Made by a program: the position numbers and the translations under genes. Below, piece by piece: positions 24,305 through 33,451 of a DNA stretch of 42,353 nucleotides (its first letter is position 1; the number at the start of each line of letters is the position of its first letter). This DNA is from CAZKUN01 sp964555935 (GTDB taxonomy: Bacteria > Armatimonadota > Zipacnadia > Zipacnadales > VGFC01), in the NCBI GenBank assembly GCA_964555935.1, contig CAZKUN010000055.1, positions 1-42,353 on the forward strand, read 5' to 3'. Below the pieces are notes generated by a model. It searched no databases. It was not told the origin of the DNA and was given only the letters and a program-made list of their open reading frames with translations.

Positions 24305-25656
24305 CAATCTCCACTTGCCGCATCGGCGTCGCGTTCACGCCGGTGGTAATCGTCAAGCACTTCACGAGTCACTTCCGCTATCTCGGCCGCGATTCTTCCC
24401 GCGTCAGGTTCGCGTCCGGTCTCGAGTTCCTCGCGGATCAGCCTGGCCTTCGTTTCCACCTCGCCTTGCCCCTCAAATGGGGCCGCGAACCGCCCGAACT
24501 CGATCGAGTCGAGCACGACCTTCCGCGACTTCGGCGACTGCTCCGGCTCCCAAAACATCATGTCCTCGAACACTTGGCTTAATCCCGAAGGATCGCGCCA
24601 GATCCGCATCTGGTACTCCTGCGCCTCCGCGCCCGAGAGATACTTCACCAACTCCCACGCCTCGCGTGGATGTTTGCTTCCCGAGTAGACGCCCCAGCCG
24701 GCCGTGACGAGTTGCGTGACCTTGCCCACCGGCCCCGCGGGCATCGGCGCGATGTCCCACTCGAACTCCGTGATCTCCCGGAAATCCGGCACGCACCAGA
24801 TCCCCAGCGCGAACATCGCCAGCCGCCCCGTCTTGAACATCTCCTGCGCGTTCAGCGATTCCGACAACTGCTGCGGCGGCGGCATGATCTTGTACTTCCA
24901 GATCAGATCGCGATAGAACTCCAGACCCCGGATCGCCTCGGGCGTCTCCAGTAGACACTTACCACGTTCGTCGTGAGTGTCCCCGCCATGTCCCCAGATG
25001 AAGATCGTGCTCGGCACGTTCGCGATGGCATATTGGTCCACGTTTCCGTCGCCATCCACGTCGCCGGTGAGCTTCATCCCATACTTGATCAAATCGTCGT
25101 ACGTCCACGTCTCGTCGGGATACGCCACCCCCGCCTGGTCGAACATATCCTTGTTATAGAAGAGCACGTATGGGTGCCAGCTTCGCGGGAGCCCGTAGAC
25201 CTGGCCGTCCGACGTGTAGAACTGCAGGACGCTTTCGAGCCACGCGCTTCGGTCGATGCCGTCCTCATCCATGTATTCGTCAAGCGGCAGGTAGATGCCC
25301 TTGCGCAGGAACGTCGGCATCACCGTCGGCCACACGTACATCACGTCAGGTGGCGCGCCGCCGGCGATCATCGTCTGGATCTTGATCTCAGTGCCGTCGC
25401 CGCCTGCCGTGTGGACCACGTTCACGCTGATGTTCGGATGCAGCTTCTCGAACTCGCTCAGCCAGTGGCGGTTGAGCGCCTGCTCCGTCACGTCGCCCCA
25501 GCAGACATAATCGAGCCGAATCTTCTCGGCCGTACTGGCGCCTGACGTGGACCTCGGCGTAAACCGCACCACGCGCAGGTTCACCGCCTTCGCCACGATG
25601 ATGGCGAGGACGATCGCGACCGCGCAACCGATCTTGGCGCCTCTCGTTCGCAGCAT
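24304..25656 (-). CDS. ABC-type sugar-binding protein (extracellular solute-binding family 1), orphan
   Basis: This 450-residue protein has an N-terminal hydrophobic segment (about 8-26) acting as signal or anchor, without a lipobox cysteine. The mature part is a family 1 binding protein: 'FEKLHPNISVNVVHT', 'IAGGAPPDVMYVWPT' (A-G-x-x-P-D-V), 'YGLPRSWHPYVLFYNKDMF' around 155, 'TWTYDDLIKYGMKLT', and a C-terminal 'WGVYSGSKHPREAWELVKYL'. Such proteins deliver sugars to ABC importers, but no permease or ATPase gene is present within the window. It has four-base overlaps with uvrA upstream and the glycosyltransferase downstream, an odd position for a transporter subunit. D-V-D-G-D-G-N-V-D may be a calcium-binding loop. 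Confidence 0.92.
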   Translation of the reverse strand: MLRTRGAKIGCAVAIVLAIIVAKAVNLRVVRFTPRSTSGASTAEKIRLDYVCWGDVTEQALNRHWLSEFEKLHPNISVNVVHTAGGDGTEIKIQTMIAGGAPPDVMYVWPTVMPTFLRKGIYLPLDEYMDEDGIDRSAWLESVLQFYTSDGQVYGLPRSWHPYVLFYNKDMFDQAGVAYPDETWTYDDLIKYGMKLTGDVDGDGNVDQYAIANVPSTIFIWGHGGDTHDERGKCLLETPEAIRGLEFYRDLIWKYKIMPPPQQLSESLNAQEMFKTGRLAMFALGIWCVPDFREITEFEWDIAPMPAGPVGKVTQLVTAGWGVYSGSKHPREAWELVKYLSGAEAQEYQMRIWRDPSGLSQVFEDMMFWEPEQSPKSRKVVLDSIEFGRFAAPFEGQGEVETKARLIREELETGREPDAGRIAAEIAEVTREVLDDYHRRERDADAASGD

Positions 25657-28478
25657 CAGGCTTTGACCTTTTTAGGCTTGTACCCGTCCCTCAGCACCTT
25701 CTTCAGGTACTTGCCGGTGTGCGAGTTCTTCACCTCAGCCACTTCCTCCGGCGTGCCCGTCGCGACGATCTTCCCGCCGCGGTCGCCGCCTTCAGGGCCG
25801 AGGTCGATGATGTGATCCGCGCACTTGACCACATCCAGATTGTGCTCGATGACGATGACCGTATTGCCCGCATCGACAAGCCTATCCAGCACCGCCAGCA
25901 GTCGCTCGATATCGGCGAAGTGCAGGCCTGTCGTCGGTTCGTCGAGGACATACAGCGTCGTCCCCGCCTGCCGGCGAGAGAGTTCCTTGGCGAGCTTCAC
26001 GCGCTGGGCCTCTCCCCCACTCAGCGTGGTCGCTGGTTGTCCGACCTTCACATAGTCAAGCCCCACCGACGCCAGCGTGCCGAGCATCCGGTCCAGCCGC
26101 GGCACGTTGCCGAATAGCTCCCGCGCCTCGGCGACGGTCATGTCGAGAACCTGCGAGATATTCTGGCCCTTGTACGTGATCTGCAGCGTCTCGCGATTGT
26201 AGCGAGAGCCGTTGCAGGCTTCGCACGTGACGAACAGATCCGGCAGGAAGTGCATCTCGACGCGCTTCGTGCCGTCGCCATTGCATTCGTCGCAACGGCC
26301 GCCCTTGACGTTGAAGCTGAACCTGCCGGGCTCGTAGCCGCGCATCCTCGCCTCGGGCGTGGATGCGAACAGCTCGCGGATGTGGCCGAAAGCGCCCACA
26401 TACGTCGCGGGATTCGAGCGCGGCGTCCTGCCAATCGGGTCTTGGTCGATATTGACGACCTTCTCGATATACTCCGTCCCGCGGACGACGCGGTGCTTGC
26501 CCGGTCGCGCGGTGGAGTTGTAGATCCGCTTCTGAAGCGCGCTGTAAAGGATGTCGATGATGAGCGTGCTCTTGCCGGAGCCGGACACGCCCGTCACGCA
26601 AGTCAGCACGCCGAGAGGGATCTCGACATCAAGGTCCTTCAGGTTGTGCTCTTCAGCGCCGAGCACCTCAACACGCGCGTCCATCACGGGCTTGCGCCGG
26701 TTGATTGGCGGCTCGATCACTTTACGGCCGGACAGATACGCGCCCGTGCTCGAATCATTGCTCTCAAGCAGCTCGGCGACCGTCCCCGAGTGCACGATCT
26801 CGCCGCCCATCGTGCCCGCGCCAGGGCCGAAATCGACCACATGGTCCGCGCTCAGAATCGTTTCGGGGTCGTGCTCAACGACCACCACCGTGTTGCCCAA
26901 ATCCCGCAAGTGAAACAGCGTGCGGAGCAGCCTGGTGTTGTCCCGCGCGTGCAGACCGATGCTGGGCTCGTCGAGCACGTAGAGCACTCCGGTCAGACCT
27001 GCGCCGATCTGGGTCGCGAGGCGTATGCGCTGGGCCTCGCCACCCGACAGAGTCGGCGACGATCGATCCAGCGTCAGGTAGTCCAGGCCAACATCCTCCA
27101 GGAACCGCAGCCGCGCGACCACCTCGCCCACGAGCCGTTCCGCAATGATCGCCTCCGCGCTGCCGAGGGCGAGCTTCTCGAAGAACCGCGCCGCCTTCTT
27201 CACGCTCATGGCGAGGACGTCGGTGATGGGCTTCTTGCCAACCAGCACGCCCTTGACCTCGGGCCGGAAACGCGCGCCACTGCAGACGCTGCACGGCGCG
27301 GAGTGGAAGCGCTCGGCGCCCTTGCCCGCCTTGCCCTCGCGCGGCGGCGTGAAGAACCCCTCCCACGTCGAGTGGTACGCGAACTCGCGACCGGTCCGGG
27401 TCTTGTAGGCGAATTCAATGCTCTCCTCGCCCGTCCCCTGGAGCACGGCCTTGCGCGCCTCGCCCGAGAGCTCCGCCCATGGCGTGTCGGGGTCGAAGCC
27501 GTAGTGCCGCCCCAGCGCCTCCACCACATGCTTGGAGTGAGCGCTCCCCTCTTTCCCGCCAAGATCCAGCGCGCCGCCGAGAATCGGCTTGCCCGCATCG
27601 CTAACCAACGCTTCGGGATCGATCTCCAGCCGCGTCCCCAAGCCCCCGCAAGCCGTGCACATGCCCTGAGGGCTGTTGAACGAGAACATCGCCGGGGTCA
27701 TCGGCGGGTAACTGATCCCACACTTCAGGCAAGCGAATCTCGACGAGAACAGCATGTCCTCGCCGTCGAGCACCGCCCCGATCACCATCTGGTCACCGAG
27801 TGAGAGCGCTGTCTCGACCGAGTCGTTCAGCCGACTCCGCACGTCCGGTCGGATGATGATCCGATCGACCACGAGTTCAACCACGTGCTTGCGCTTCTCG
27901 TTCAGCTTCACTTTCTCGGATAGGTCAACGATCTCGCCGTCGATGCGCGCGCGAACGTACCCCTGCCTCAGCGCGTCGCCGAGAATGTCCTTATACGTGC
28001 CGCGCCGCTCAGCGCCAACGGGCGCCAGGATCATCAGCTTCGTGTTGTGCTCGAGTTCGAGCAACCGGTCCACCATCTGCTCGGCGGTCTGTGATGAGAT
28101 GGGGTCGCCGCACGTGTGGCAGTGAACTTTCCCCGCTCGCGCGAACAGCACGCGCAGGTAGTCGCTGATCTCAGTCACCGTCGCGACGGTCGAGCGGGGG
28201 TTGCCGCTGGCGGCTTTCTGCTCGATGGAGATCGCCGGGCTGAGGCCCTCGATGTGATCGACCTCGGGCCGCTCCATCCGATCGAGGAACTGACGCGCGT
28301 AGGTGCTCAGCGATTCGACATACCGCCGTTGACCCTCGGCATAGATCGTGTCGAACGCGAGCGATGATTTCCCGCTGCCGCTGACGCCGCTGAACACGAC
28401 GAGCTTGCCGCGCGGCAAGTGCACGGTGACATCGCGCAGGTTGTGCTCTTTCGCGCCGAATATGGAGAGCGTGTCCAT
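25656..28478 (-). CDS. uvrA: Excinuclease ABC subunit A
   Basis: This 940-residue protein is the damage-recognition ATPase of nucleotide excision repair. The start at ATG 28478 (MDTLSIFGAKEHNLRDV) fits the family length; the open frame to 28571 is an extension without similarity. It has two ABC modules with Walker A sites 'GVSGSGKSSLAF' and 'GVSGSGKSTLII', each with the insertion and signature 'LSGGEAQR'. Zinc-binding pairs are C-L-K-C ... C-T-A-C in the first half and C-D-E-C ... C-E-A-C in the second. The UvrB-interacting and DNA-binding parts are all present, so it appears intact. Its stop overlaps the start of a solute-binding protein gene, so repair and glycan genes share one transcript. 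Confidence 0.97.
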   Translation of the reverse strand: MDTLSIFGAKEHNLRDVTVHLPRGKLVVFSGVSGSGKSSLAFDTIYAEGQRRYVESLSTYARQFLDRMERPEVDHIEGLSPAISIEQKAASGNPRSTVATVTEISDYLRVLFARAGKVHCHTCGDPISSQTAEQMVDRLLELEHNTKLMILAPVGAERRGTYKDILGDALRQGYVRARIDGEIVDLSEKVKLNEKRKHVVELVVDRIIIRPDVRSRLNDSVETALSLGDQMVIGAVLDGEDMLFSSRFACLKCGISYPPMTPAMFSFNSPQGMCTACGGLGTRLEIDPEALVSDAGKPILGGALDLGGKEGSAHSKHVVEALGRHYGFDPDTPWAELSGEARKAVLQGTGEESIEFAYKTRTGREFAYHSTWEGFFTPPREGKAGKGAERFHSAPCSVCSGARFRPEVKGVLVGKKPITDVLAMSVKKAARFFEKLALGSAEAIIAERLVGEVVARLRFLEDVGLDYLTLDRSSPTLSGGEAQRIRLATQIGAGLTGVLYVLDEPSIGLHARDNTRLLRTLFHLRDLGNTVVVVEHDPETILSADHVVDFGPGAGTMGGEIVHSGTVAELLESNDSSTGAYLSGRKVIEPPINRRKPVMDARVEVLGAEEHNLKDLDVEIPLGVLTCVTGVSGSGKSTLIIDILYSALQKRIYNSTARPGKHRVVRGTEYIEKVVNIDQDPIGRTPRSNPATYVGAFGHIRELFASTPEARMRGYEPGRFSFNVKGGRCDECNGDGTKRVEMHFLPDLFVTCEACNGSRYNRETLQITYKGQNISQVLDMTVAEARELFGNVPRLDRMLGTLASVGLDYVKVGQPATTLSGGEAQRVKLAKELSRRQAGTTLYVLDEPTTGLHFADIERLLAVLDRLVDAGNTVIVIEHNLDVVKCADHIIDLGPEGGDRGGKIVATGTPEEVAEVKNSHTGKYLKKVLRDGYKPKKVKA

Positions 28479-28570
28479 GCTTGCGGGCGCCTTCAAGGCT
28501 GGGCTGGAGGGGCGTGCGACCGTGCGGATCGAGGCGCCCGAATCATACCACCGAGAAGGAGAGACCGTCA

Positions 28571-30964
28571 ATGCCGACGCAAACGGCGCTACTAGATGCC
28601 ACGCGACCCCGAGGAGACCGACCCATGCTGGCCATTGCCCTATTATTCGCCGTGGTGCCCGCTGAGGCCGACCCGCCCTTCAGCGCGGACGGTATCGTGC
28701 TCTGCGACTTCGACGACGCGGCGTCCCTGGCCCAGTGGAGCCCGCGCGATCTCACGACGCTGGAACTGACGGACGACTGGTCATCCGGTGGAAGCGCCGC
28801 GGCGATCACCTATCACGAGTGGTCGGAGGGCGAGCAGCAGTGGCCGGCCATCATCATCCGCGTCGCCGATGGAGGCATGGTCGCGACCGATTTCTCGCCC
28901 TACGATGCGCTGGAGTGGGACGCCTACAACCCCGGCGACGAGCCTGCCTACGTCGCGCTGCACCTCACCGATGGCGACAAGCAGTTCGTCGAGCGCATCA
29001 ACATCGAGCCGAAGTCCGAGCTACACATCAGCGTCCCGGTCCGCAAGATCGCGGCGGCGCTCGATGCGTCCGCCGTGCGCGAGCTTCACTTCTACGTCAG
29101 CCGCCCGGAGCGCACCTACACGTGGTACATCGATGACCTCCGACTTAGCCTGGATCTGCTGCCGTCAGTCGAGGAGTTGGCGGCTTCGGTCGTCTCACTC
29201 GATCGCGACGTCGCCGAGATCGACGCGCCCCAGCTAGCGCGGCACGTCCGCCGCATTGGCTCTCTCCGGGCGGACGCTGAAGCCCTCGCTGCCTCAGTGG
29301 ACGACGCCGAATTCAACACCTACGATGAGGTCCTCGCCGTCCGCGAGCAGCTCGCGAGGCTCGAGGCGCGCTACATCAGCCTCGGGGCCGTCCGTCCCGC
29401 GCTGCGCGCCCTGAAGTCACTCAAGGGCCGAGAGGATGCCTCCTTCGCGCTCGCGACCGAGAGCGCGATGACGAAGGTCTTCCTCGAGGGCGGGCGGTTT
29501 GAGTCTGAATTCGCCAAGCAACACCGACTATCCGCCGCGCGCAACGAGCGGGAGAGTTTCCAGGTCATCGTGTTCCCCCTCAGCGATGATGTGGCGGACG
29601 TGACGTGGGAGATTGAGCCGCCGCGCAACGCAACTGGCGACGAGGTCGGGGCCTCCGCGCGCGTGGTGGGCTATGTGGACTGCATGCAGCCCTCATACCC
29701 CGTCGACCACAACGGGTGGTGGCCGGACCCGCTCCTCGAATACGCGGATAGCATCGACGAGGTGCCCTTCGGCGAGGTGCTTCCGCTGTGGGTCAGCATC
29801 GACGTCCCCGCCGACGCGAAGCCCGGAACGTATCGCGGCAAGGTCACCGTCAACGCCGGCGGCGAGAGCCAGTCGGTCGCCATCCGGCTGAGAGTCTGGG
29901 ACTTCGAACTCCCCAATAACACGCACCTGCGCACGGCTCTGTCGCTCCGCGGCTTCAGAGAAGGCATCTGGCCCGGCTTGGGGCCGGAGGAGACGCGGTC
30001 GGGCTACGAGGACTGGATGCAGGGCTACTACCTCAACCCGGGCGACATCTACTCCGGGCCCCCAAAGTGGAGCGCTGAGCGCATTCGCGAGCTGGTCGAC
30101 GGAGGCATGAACGCCATCAACCTCGGCTATTTCGGCGCGGCGCGGGAGCCGGATTTCGATGAGGCAGCCTACTGGCGGAGCTACGAGGCGCTGGCGGCGA
30201 AGATCGAAGACTACATGCCTACCATCGAGGAAGCCGGCGCGCGCGACCTGTGCTACATCTACTGCTTCGATGAGCGTCCGCAGGACCAACTCGACGTTGT
30301 CTTCGAAACCGCCAACAAGCTCAGCGAGCGCTTCCCCGGCATCGCGATCATGACCACCGCCTATGACGCCAACTTCGGCCTGAGCCGCGACGACGCGGAC
30401 GCGATGGATATCTGGGTCCCGCTGACACCCAAGTTCGATACGCTCGCGCCACGCATCGCCGATGCGCGGGCGGCGGGCCGGGACATCTGGTGGTACATCT
30501 GCATCGGACCGAAGCACCCGCATGCCAACTGGTTCATCGAGTACCCAGCCATCGAGCACCGGCTGATCATGGGCATGATGACCGCCAAGTACGAGCCCGG
30601 CGGCTTCCTCTACTACGCCGTGAACCGCTGGCCGGTGAATCCGACGCCCTGCGCGGGCGCTCCGAGGACCGACTGGAACCCGGCGAGCTACAGGAACAAC
30701 AATGGCGACGGGAGCATCATGGTCGCCGGTCCCGACGGCCCGATGGCGACCCTCCGACTTGAGAACATCCGCGACGGCATCGAGGACTACGAGTATTACC
30801 TGCTGCTGCGCGAGCTGATCGACGAGCGCGGCGCTCCGGAAGCGCTTGGCGAGGTGACGAAGGATGTCGTTGCCGACCTTACCCACTTCACGTACGATCC
30901 GGACGTGCTGTCGAAGGAACGCGAGCGCGTGGCCCGGGAGATCCTGGCGCTACGTCGCCGCTGA
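28571..30964 (+). CDS. Secreted DUF4091 glycoside hydrolase-like protein
   Basis: This 797-residue protein starts at ATG 28571 (AAGGAG, nine-base spacer). ATG 28625 has its own GAGGAG and begins directly with the hydrophobic signal 'MLAIALLFAVVPAEA', so it may be the true start. An N-terminal carbohydrate-binding-like domain ('VLCDFDDAASLAQWSP') covers about 30-230. A beta-sandwich and a TIM-barrel-like region follow ('YIYCFDERPQDQLDV' around 590). The C-terminus has the DUF4091 hallmark 'LRLENIRDGIEDYEYYLLL', preceded by N-N-N-G-D-G-S-I-M. DUF4091 proteins are widespread in polymer-degrading Planctomycetota and Bacteroidota; catalytic activity is not established. It is followed after 12 bases by a second large secreted protein. 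Confidence 0.9.
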   Translation: MPTQTALLDATRPRGDRPMLAIALLFAVVPAEADPPFSADGIVLCDFDDAASLAQWSPRDLTTLELTDDWSSGGSAAAITYHEWSEGEQQWPAIIIRVADGGMVATDFSPYDALEWDAYNPGDEPAYVALHLTDGDKQFVERINIEPKSELHISVPVRKIAAALDASAVRELHFYVSRPERTYTWYIDDLRLSLDLLPSVEELAASVVSLDRDVAEIDAPQLARHVRRIGSLRADAEALAASVDDAEFNTYDEVLAVREQLARLEARYISLGAVRPALRALKSLKGREDASFALATESAMTKVFLEGGRFESEFAKQHRLSAARNERESFQVIVFPLSDDVADVTWEIEPPRNATGDEVGASARVVGYVDCMQPSYPVDHNGWWPDPLLEYADSIDEVPFGEVLPLWVSIDVPADAKPGTYRGKVTVNAGGESQSVAIRLRVWDFELPNNTHLRTALSLRGFREGIWPGLGPEETRSGYEDWMQGYYLNPGDIYSGPPKWSAERIRELVDGGMNAINLGYFGAAREPDFDEAAYWRSYEALAAKIEDYMPTIEEAGARDLCYIYCFDERPQDQLDVVFETANKLSERFPGIAIMTTAYDANFGLSRDDADAMDIWVPLTPKFDTLAPRIADARAAGRDIWWYICIGPKHPHANWFIEYPAIEHRLIMGMMTAKYEPGGFLYYAVNRWPVNPTPCAGAPRTDWNPASYRNNNGDGSIMVAGPDGPMATLRLENIRDGIEDYEYYLLLRELIDERGAPEALGEVTKDVVADLTHFTYDPDVLSKERERVAREILALRRR

Positions 30965-30976
30965 TGGAGGCGTGCT

Positions 30977-33385
30977 GTGAATGCAACCGTATTGGGCCTG
31001 CTGGTCGGTGCCATATCCGCATGCGCCCAGCCCGAGCCGCTCGTCGAGCTGACGTTCGACGCCGGGCTGCAGAATCGCGGCACGCTCGGATCCGAGGCGC
31101 AGTTTGAGGAGTACGTCGCCGAGGAGGGCCCGAGCTTCACGCTCGGCCGAGCAGGCGCGGCCGTCACCTTCGAGGCCAGCTCGCGTTCGGGCGGCACGAC
31201 CACAACCAAGGCCGGCGGCGCGGTCGTCTACACGGATCCGGGCATCAGCGGACTGCAGGAATTCACGGTCAGCCTCTGGGTCTTCCCGATCTCCACCGAG
31301 GGCCCCGCGCGACTCGCCTACCTCGCCAGCGAGTGGGACTTCATGATGAGTAACCTGATGCCGTCGTTCAAGGTGACCACTGGCGGCCAAGACCACTTCC
31401 TGCAGCCCGACCGCGACGCCCCCAGGCTGGATCTCGACGCCTGGAGCTTCCTCGCCATCTCAGTCGACGCCGGCGCGGGCACGGCCGTGCTCTACCTCGG
31501 AACCGAGACCGACGCCCCGACGCCCATAGCCAAGTGGGAGGACGTGCCGCCCATCGACGCCGCGAGCGGCCGGCTTGAGATCGGTAACCTCGGCGGGATT
31601 CGGCCCTTCCGAGGCAGGATCGACACGGTCCGCATCCATGGCGCCGCCCTGAGCGAGGACGAGGTGGTGGCATTGCATGAGGCCGACCGGCAAGCCCAGC
31701 GCACGCTCCAAGACCACGCCGTCGTGCGAGGCGGCAAGAACCTGACGGGCTTCAACTACTCCGACGTCTGCTTCTCGACCCGTTGGGCGCGAGACAACGC
31801 GCTCGATGTCATCAAGGACTTCCGCGCCAACCGCGTCGTGTGGGTCTACACGACCGACGCTGACTTCGTCTCGGGCGTTCACGATGCGGGCGCGACAGTT
31901 CAGGGAGCCATCAACTCCGTCCCCCGCACCGACGACCTGTCCGCCTACGCGATCGATCTCGATGGCACCAAACTCGTCGCTCCGTGGATGGTGGATTTCA
32001 ACCGAGACGATCCCGTCAAATGGGGTTGCCCAAACCAGCCCGCCTACCGCGACGTCACCATCGAGAACGCCAAGAAGGCCATTGACGCCGGAGTCGACTG
32101 GATGCAGTTCGACGACTGGTCGCTGCTCGCGAGTTGTCATAGCTGGGGCGGCGGGTGCATGTGCGACAGCTGCATGGCGGCCTTCCGCGAGCACCTGACG
32201 GGCCTATTCGCCGAGAAGCTCGGCGAACTCGGCATCGGGGACCTCGACGAATTCGACTACCGCGCGTACCTCGCCGAACATGACATCACCGACGCGGAGA
32301 CGTACAAGTCAAAGCGCAACACGCTTGCCACGACGCCTATCTTCGCGGATTGGCAGCGGGAATCGGTGCGGCAGTGGTTCGCGCATCTCCGCCAAACGAT
32401 GGATGACCATGCCGACCGGCCCGTGCCACTGTCGATCAACTCGAATCTGCAGAACCCATCCCAGGCCCGCAACTTCATCACCGACCGGGTCGATTTCTTC
32501 CTCGGCGAGACCTGGTCCGACGAACTCACCGATCTCGCCATCTGCGCCAAGTCGGCTGAGGCCTTCGGGACCCACCAGATCGTCTCGCCCTTCCCGCATG
32601 AGGTCGGCGAGACGCGCCTCGCGATGGCCGCGACATACGCTCTCGGCGAGTTCTACCTCGTGCCATGGGACGTCTGGATGGGGCCGGGCAAGGATCGCCA
32701 TTTCGGCACGGTTGAGGACTACGGCGACCTCTACCACTTCGTCCGCGACAGCGCCGAGTTGCTCGATGGCTTCGAAAACCCGGGACTTGTGGGCGTAATC
32801 GTCAACACGGATGCGTATAACCAGTCACGCGTCCAGTCCTTGGTCGGCCGCCTGCTCCGCGCGCAGGTCCCATTCTCATTCGTCTGCGTCGGACACGCTT
32901 ACTACGATCAGCCACTCGAACTCGAGCGGTTGCAGGCATTTGACGCGCTCATCCGACTCGACGAGATCGACAGCTTCTCCGAGGCGGATGAAGCGGTGCT
33001 GAACGAAGCTTCCGACGGCGTCGCAATCATCTCGGCGCGCGAAGCGACCGAGAGCATCCTGAGCCGCATGTCGCCGATAGTCTCATGGGCGCCCGAGGGC
33101 ATCCACGTGCTGCCGAGGGTCTCCACCGACCCCGACGAGCGCGTGTTAGCGTGTCACGTGCTGAACCGCGTGCTCGCGCCCGACAAGAGCGTCCGCCCGC
33201 TTCGCTACGTGTCGTTCGGCCTTCGAGGCTCCGCATTGCTCGGCCCAAGTGTCGTGACCGCCTCGTGGCACTCCCCGGGCGCCGAGCCCATTCCACTCGA
33301 GACAGAAGAACTGGGCGGCACAGTCCGAGTGATAATCCCCGAGGTCGCCGAATGGGGCATCGCCCGCATTGAGTTCTCACAGTAG
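30977..33385 (+). CDS. Secreted LamG-like plus TIM-barrel glycosidase-like protein
   Basis: This 802-residue protein starts at GTG 30977, six bases after GGAGG. The signal peptide is M-N-A-T-V-L-G-L-L-V-G-A-I-S-A-C-A. Residues 20-235 are a concanavalin/LamG domain ('FTVSLWVFPISTEGP', 'RPFRGRIDTVRIHGAALSED'). The next part (about 250-600) looks like a GH-A-type barrel: 'DWMQFDDWSLLASCHSW', the Cys-rich 'GGGCMCDSCMAAFREHL', 'PLSINSNLQNP' and 'VDFFLGETW'. A Rossmann-like 'VGVIVNTDAY' domain follows, resembling the trimerisation domain of GH42-type enzymes. Catalytic acids cannot be assigned with confidence. It is probably co-transcribed with the DUF4091 gene and would act on an extracellular polysaccharide. 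Confidence 0.88.
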   Translation: MNATVLGLLVGAISACAQPEPLVELTFDAGLQNRGTLGSEAQFEEYVAEEGPSFTLGRAGAAVTFEASSRSGGTTTTKAGGAVVYTDPGISGLQEFTVSLWVFPISTEGPARLAYLASEWDFMMSNLMPSFKVTTGGQDHFLQPDRDAPRLDLDAWSFLAISVDAGAGTAVLYLGTETDAPTPIAKWEDVPPIDAASGRLEIGNLGGIRPFRGRIDTVRIHGAALSEDEVVALHEADRQAQRTLQDHAVVRGGKNLTGFNYSDVCFSTRWARDNALDVIKDFRANRVVWVYTTDADFVSGVHDAGATVQGAINSVPRTDDLSAYAIDLDGTKLVAPWMVDFNRDDPVKWGCPNQPAYRDVTIENAKKAIDAGVDWMQFDDWSLLASCHSWGGGCMCDSCMAAFREHLTGLFAEKLGELGIGDLDEFDYRAYLAEHDITDAETYKSKRNTLATTPIFADWQRESVRQWFAHLRQTMDDHADRPVPLSINSNLQNPSQARNFITDRVDFFLGETWSDELTDLAICAKSAEAFGTHQIVSPFPHEVGETRLAMAATYALGEFYLVPWDVWMGPGKDRHFGTVEDYGDLYHFVRDSAELLDGFENPGLVGVIVNTDAYNQSRVQSLVGRLLRAQVPFSFVCVGHAYYDQPLELERLQAFDALIRLDEIDSFSEADEAVLNEASDGVAIISAREATESILSRMSPIVSWAPEGIHVLPRVSTDPDERVLACHVLNRVLAPDKSVRPLRYVSFGLRGSALLGPSVVTASWHSPGAEPIPLETEELGGTVRVIIPEVAEWGIARIEFSQ

Positions 33386-33437
33386 CGCGCGAAGGTCTGA
33401 GGTCGCGATGCGTAGAACACACCATCCAGCCTGTGCC

Positions 33438-33446
33438 GGAGGAGGT
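33438..33446 (+). promoter_or_regulatory. Ribosome-binding site that favours a CTG start
   Basis: GGAGGAGGT is a near-perfect anti-16S match, placed five bases before CTG 33452. It is far (56 bases) from the first in-frame ATG (33503), which has no purine-rich sequence at the usual distance. Confidence 0.6.
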
Positions 33447-33451
33447 CTGTT

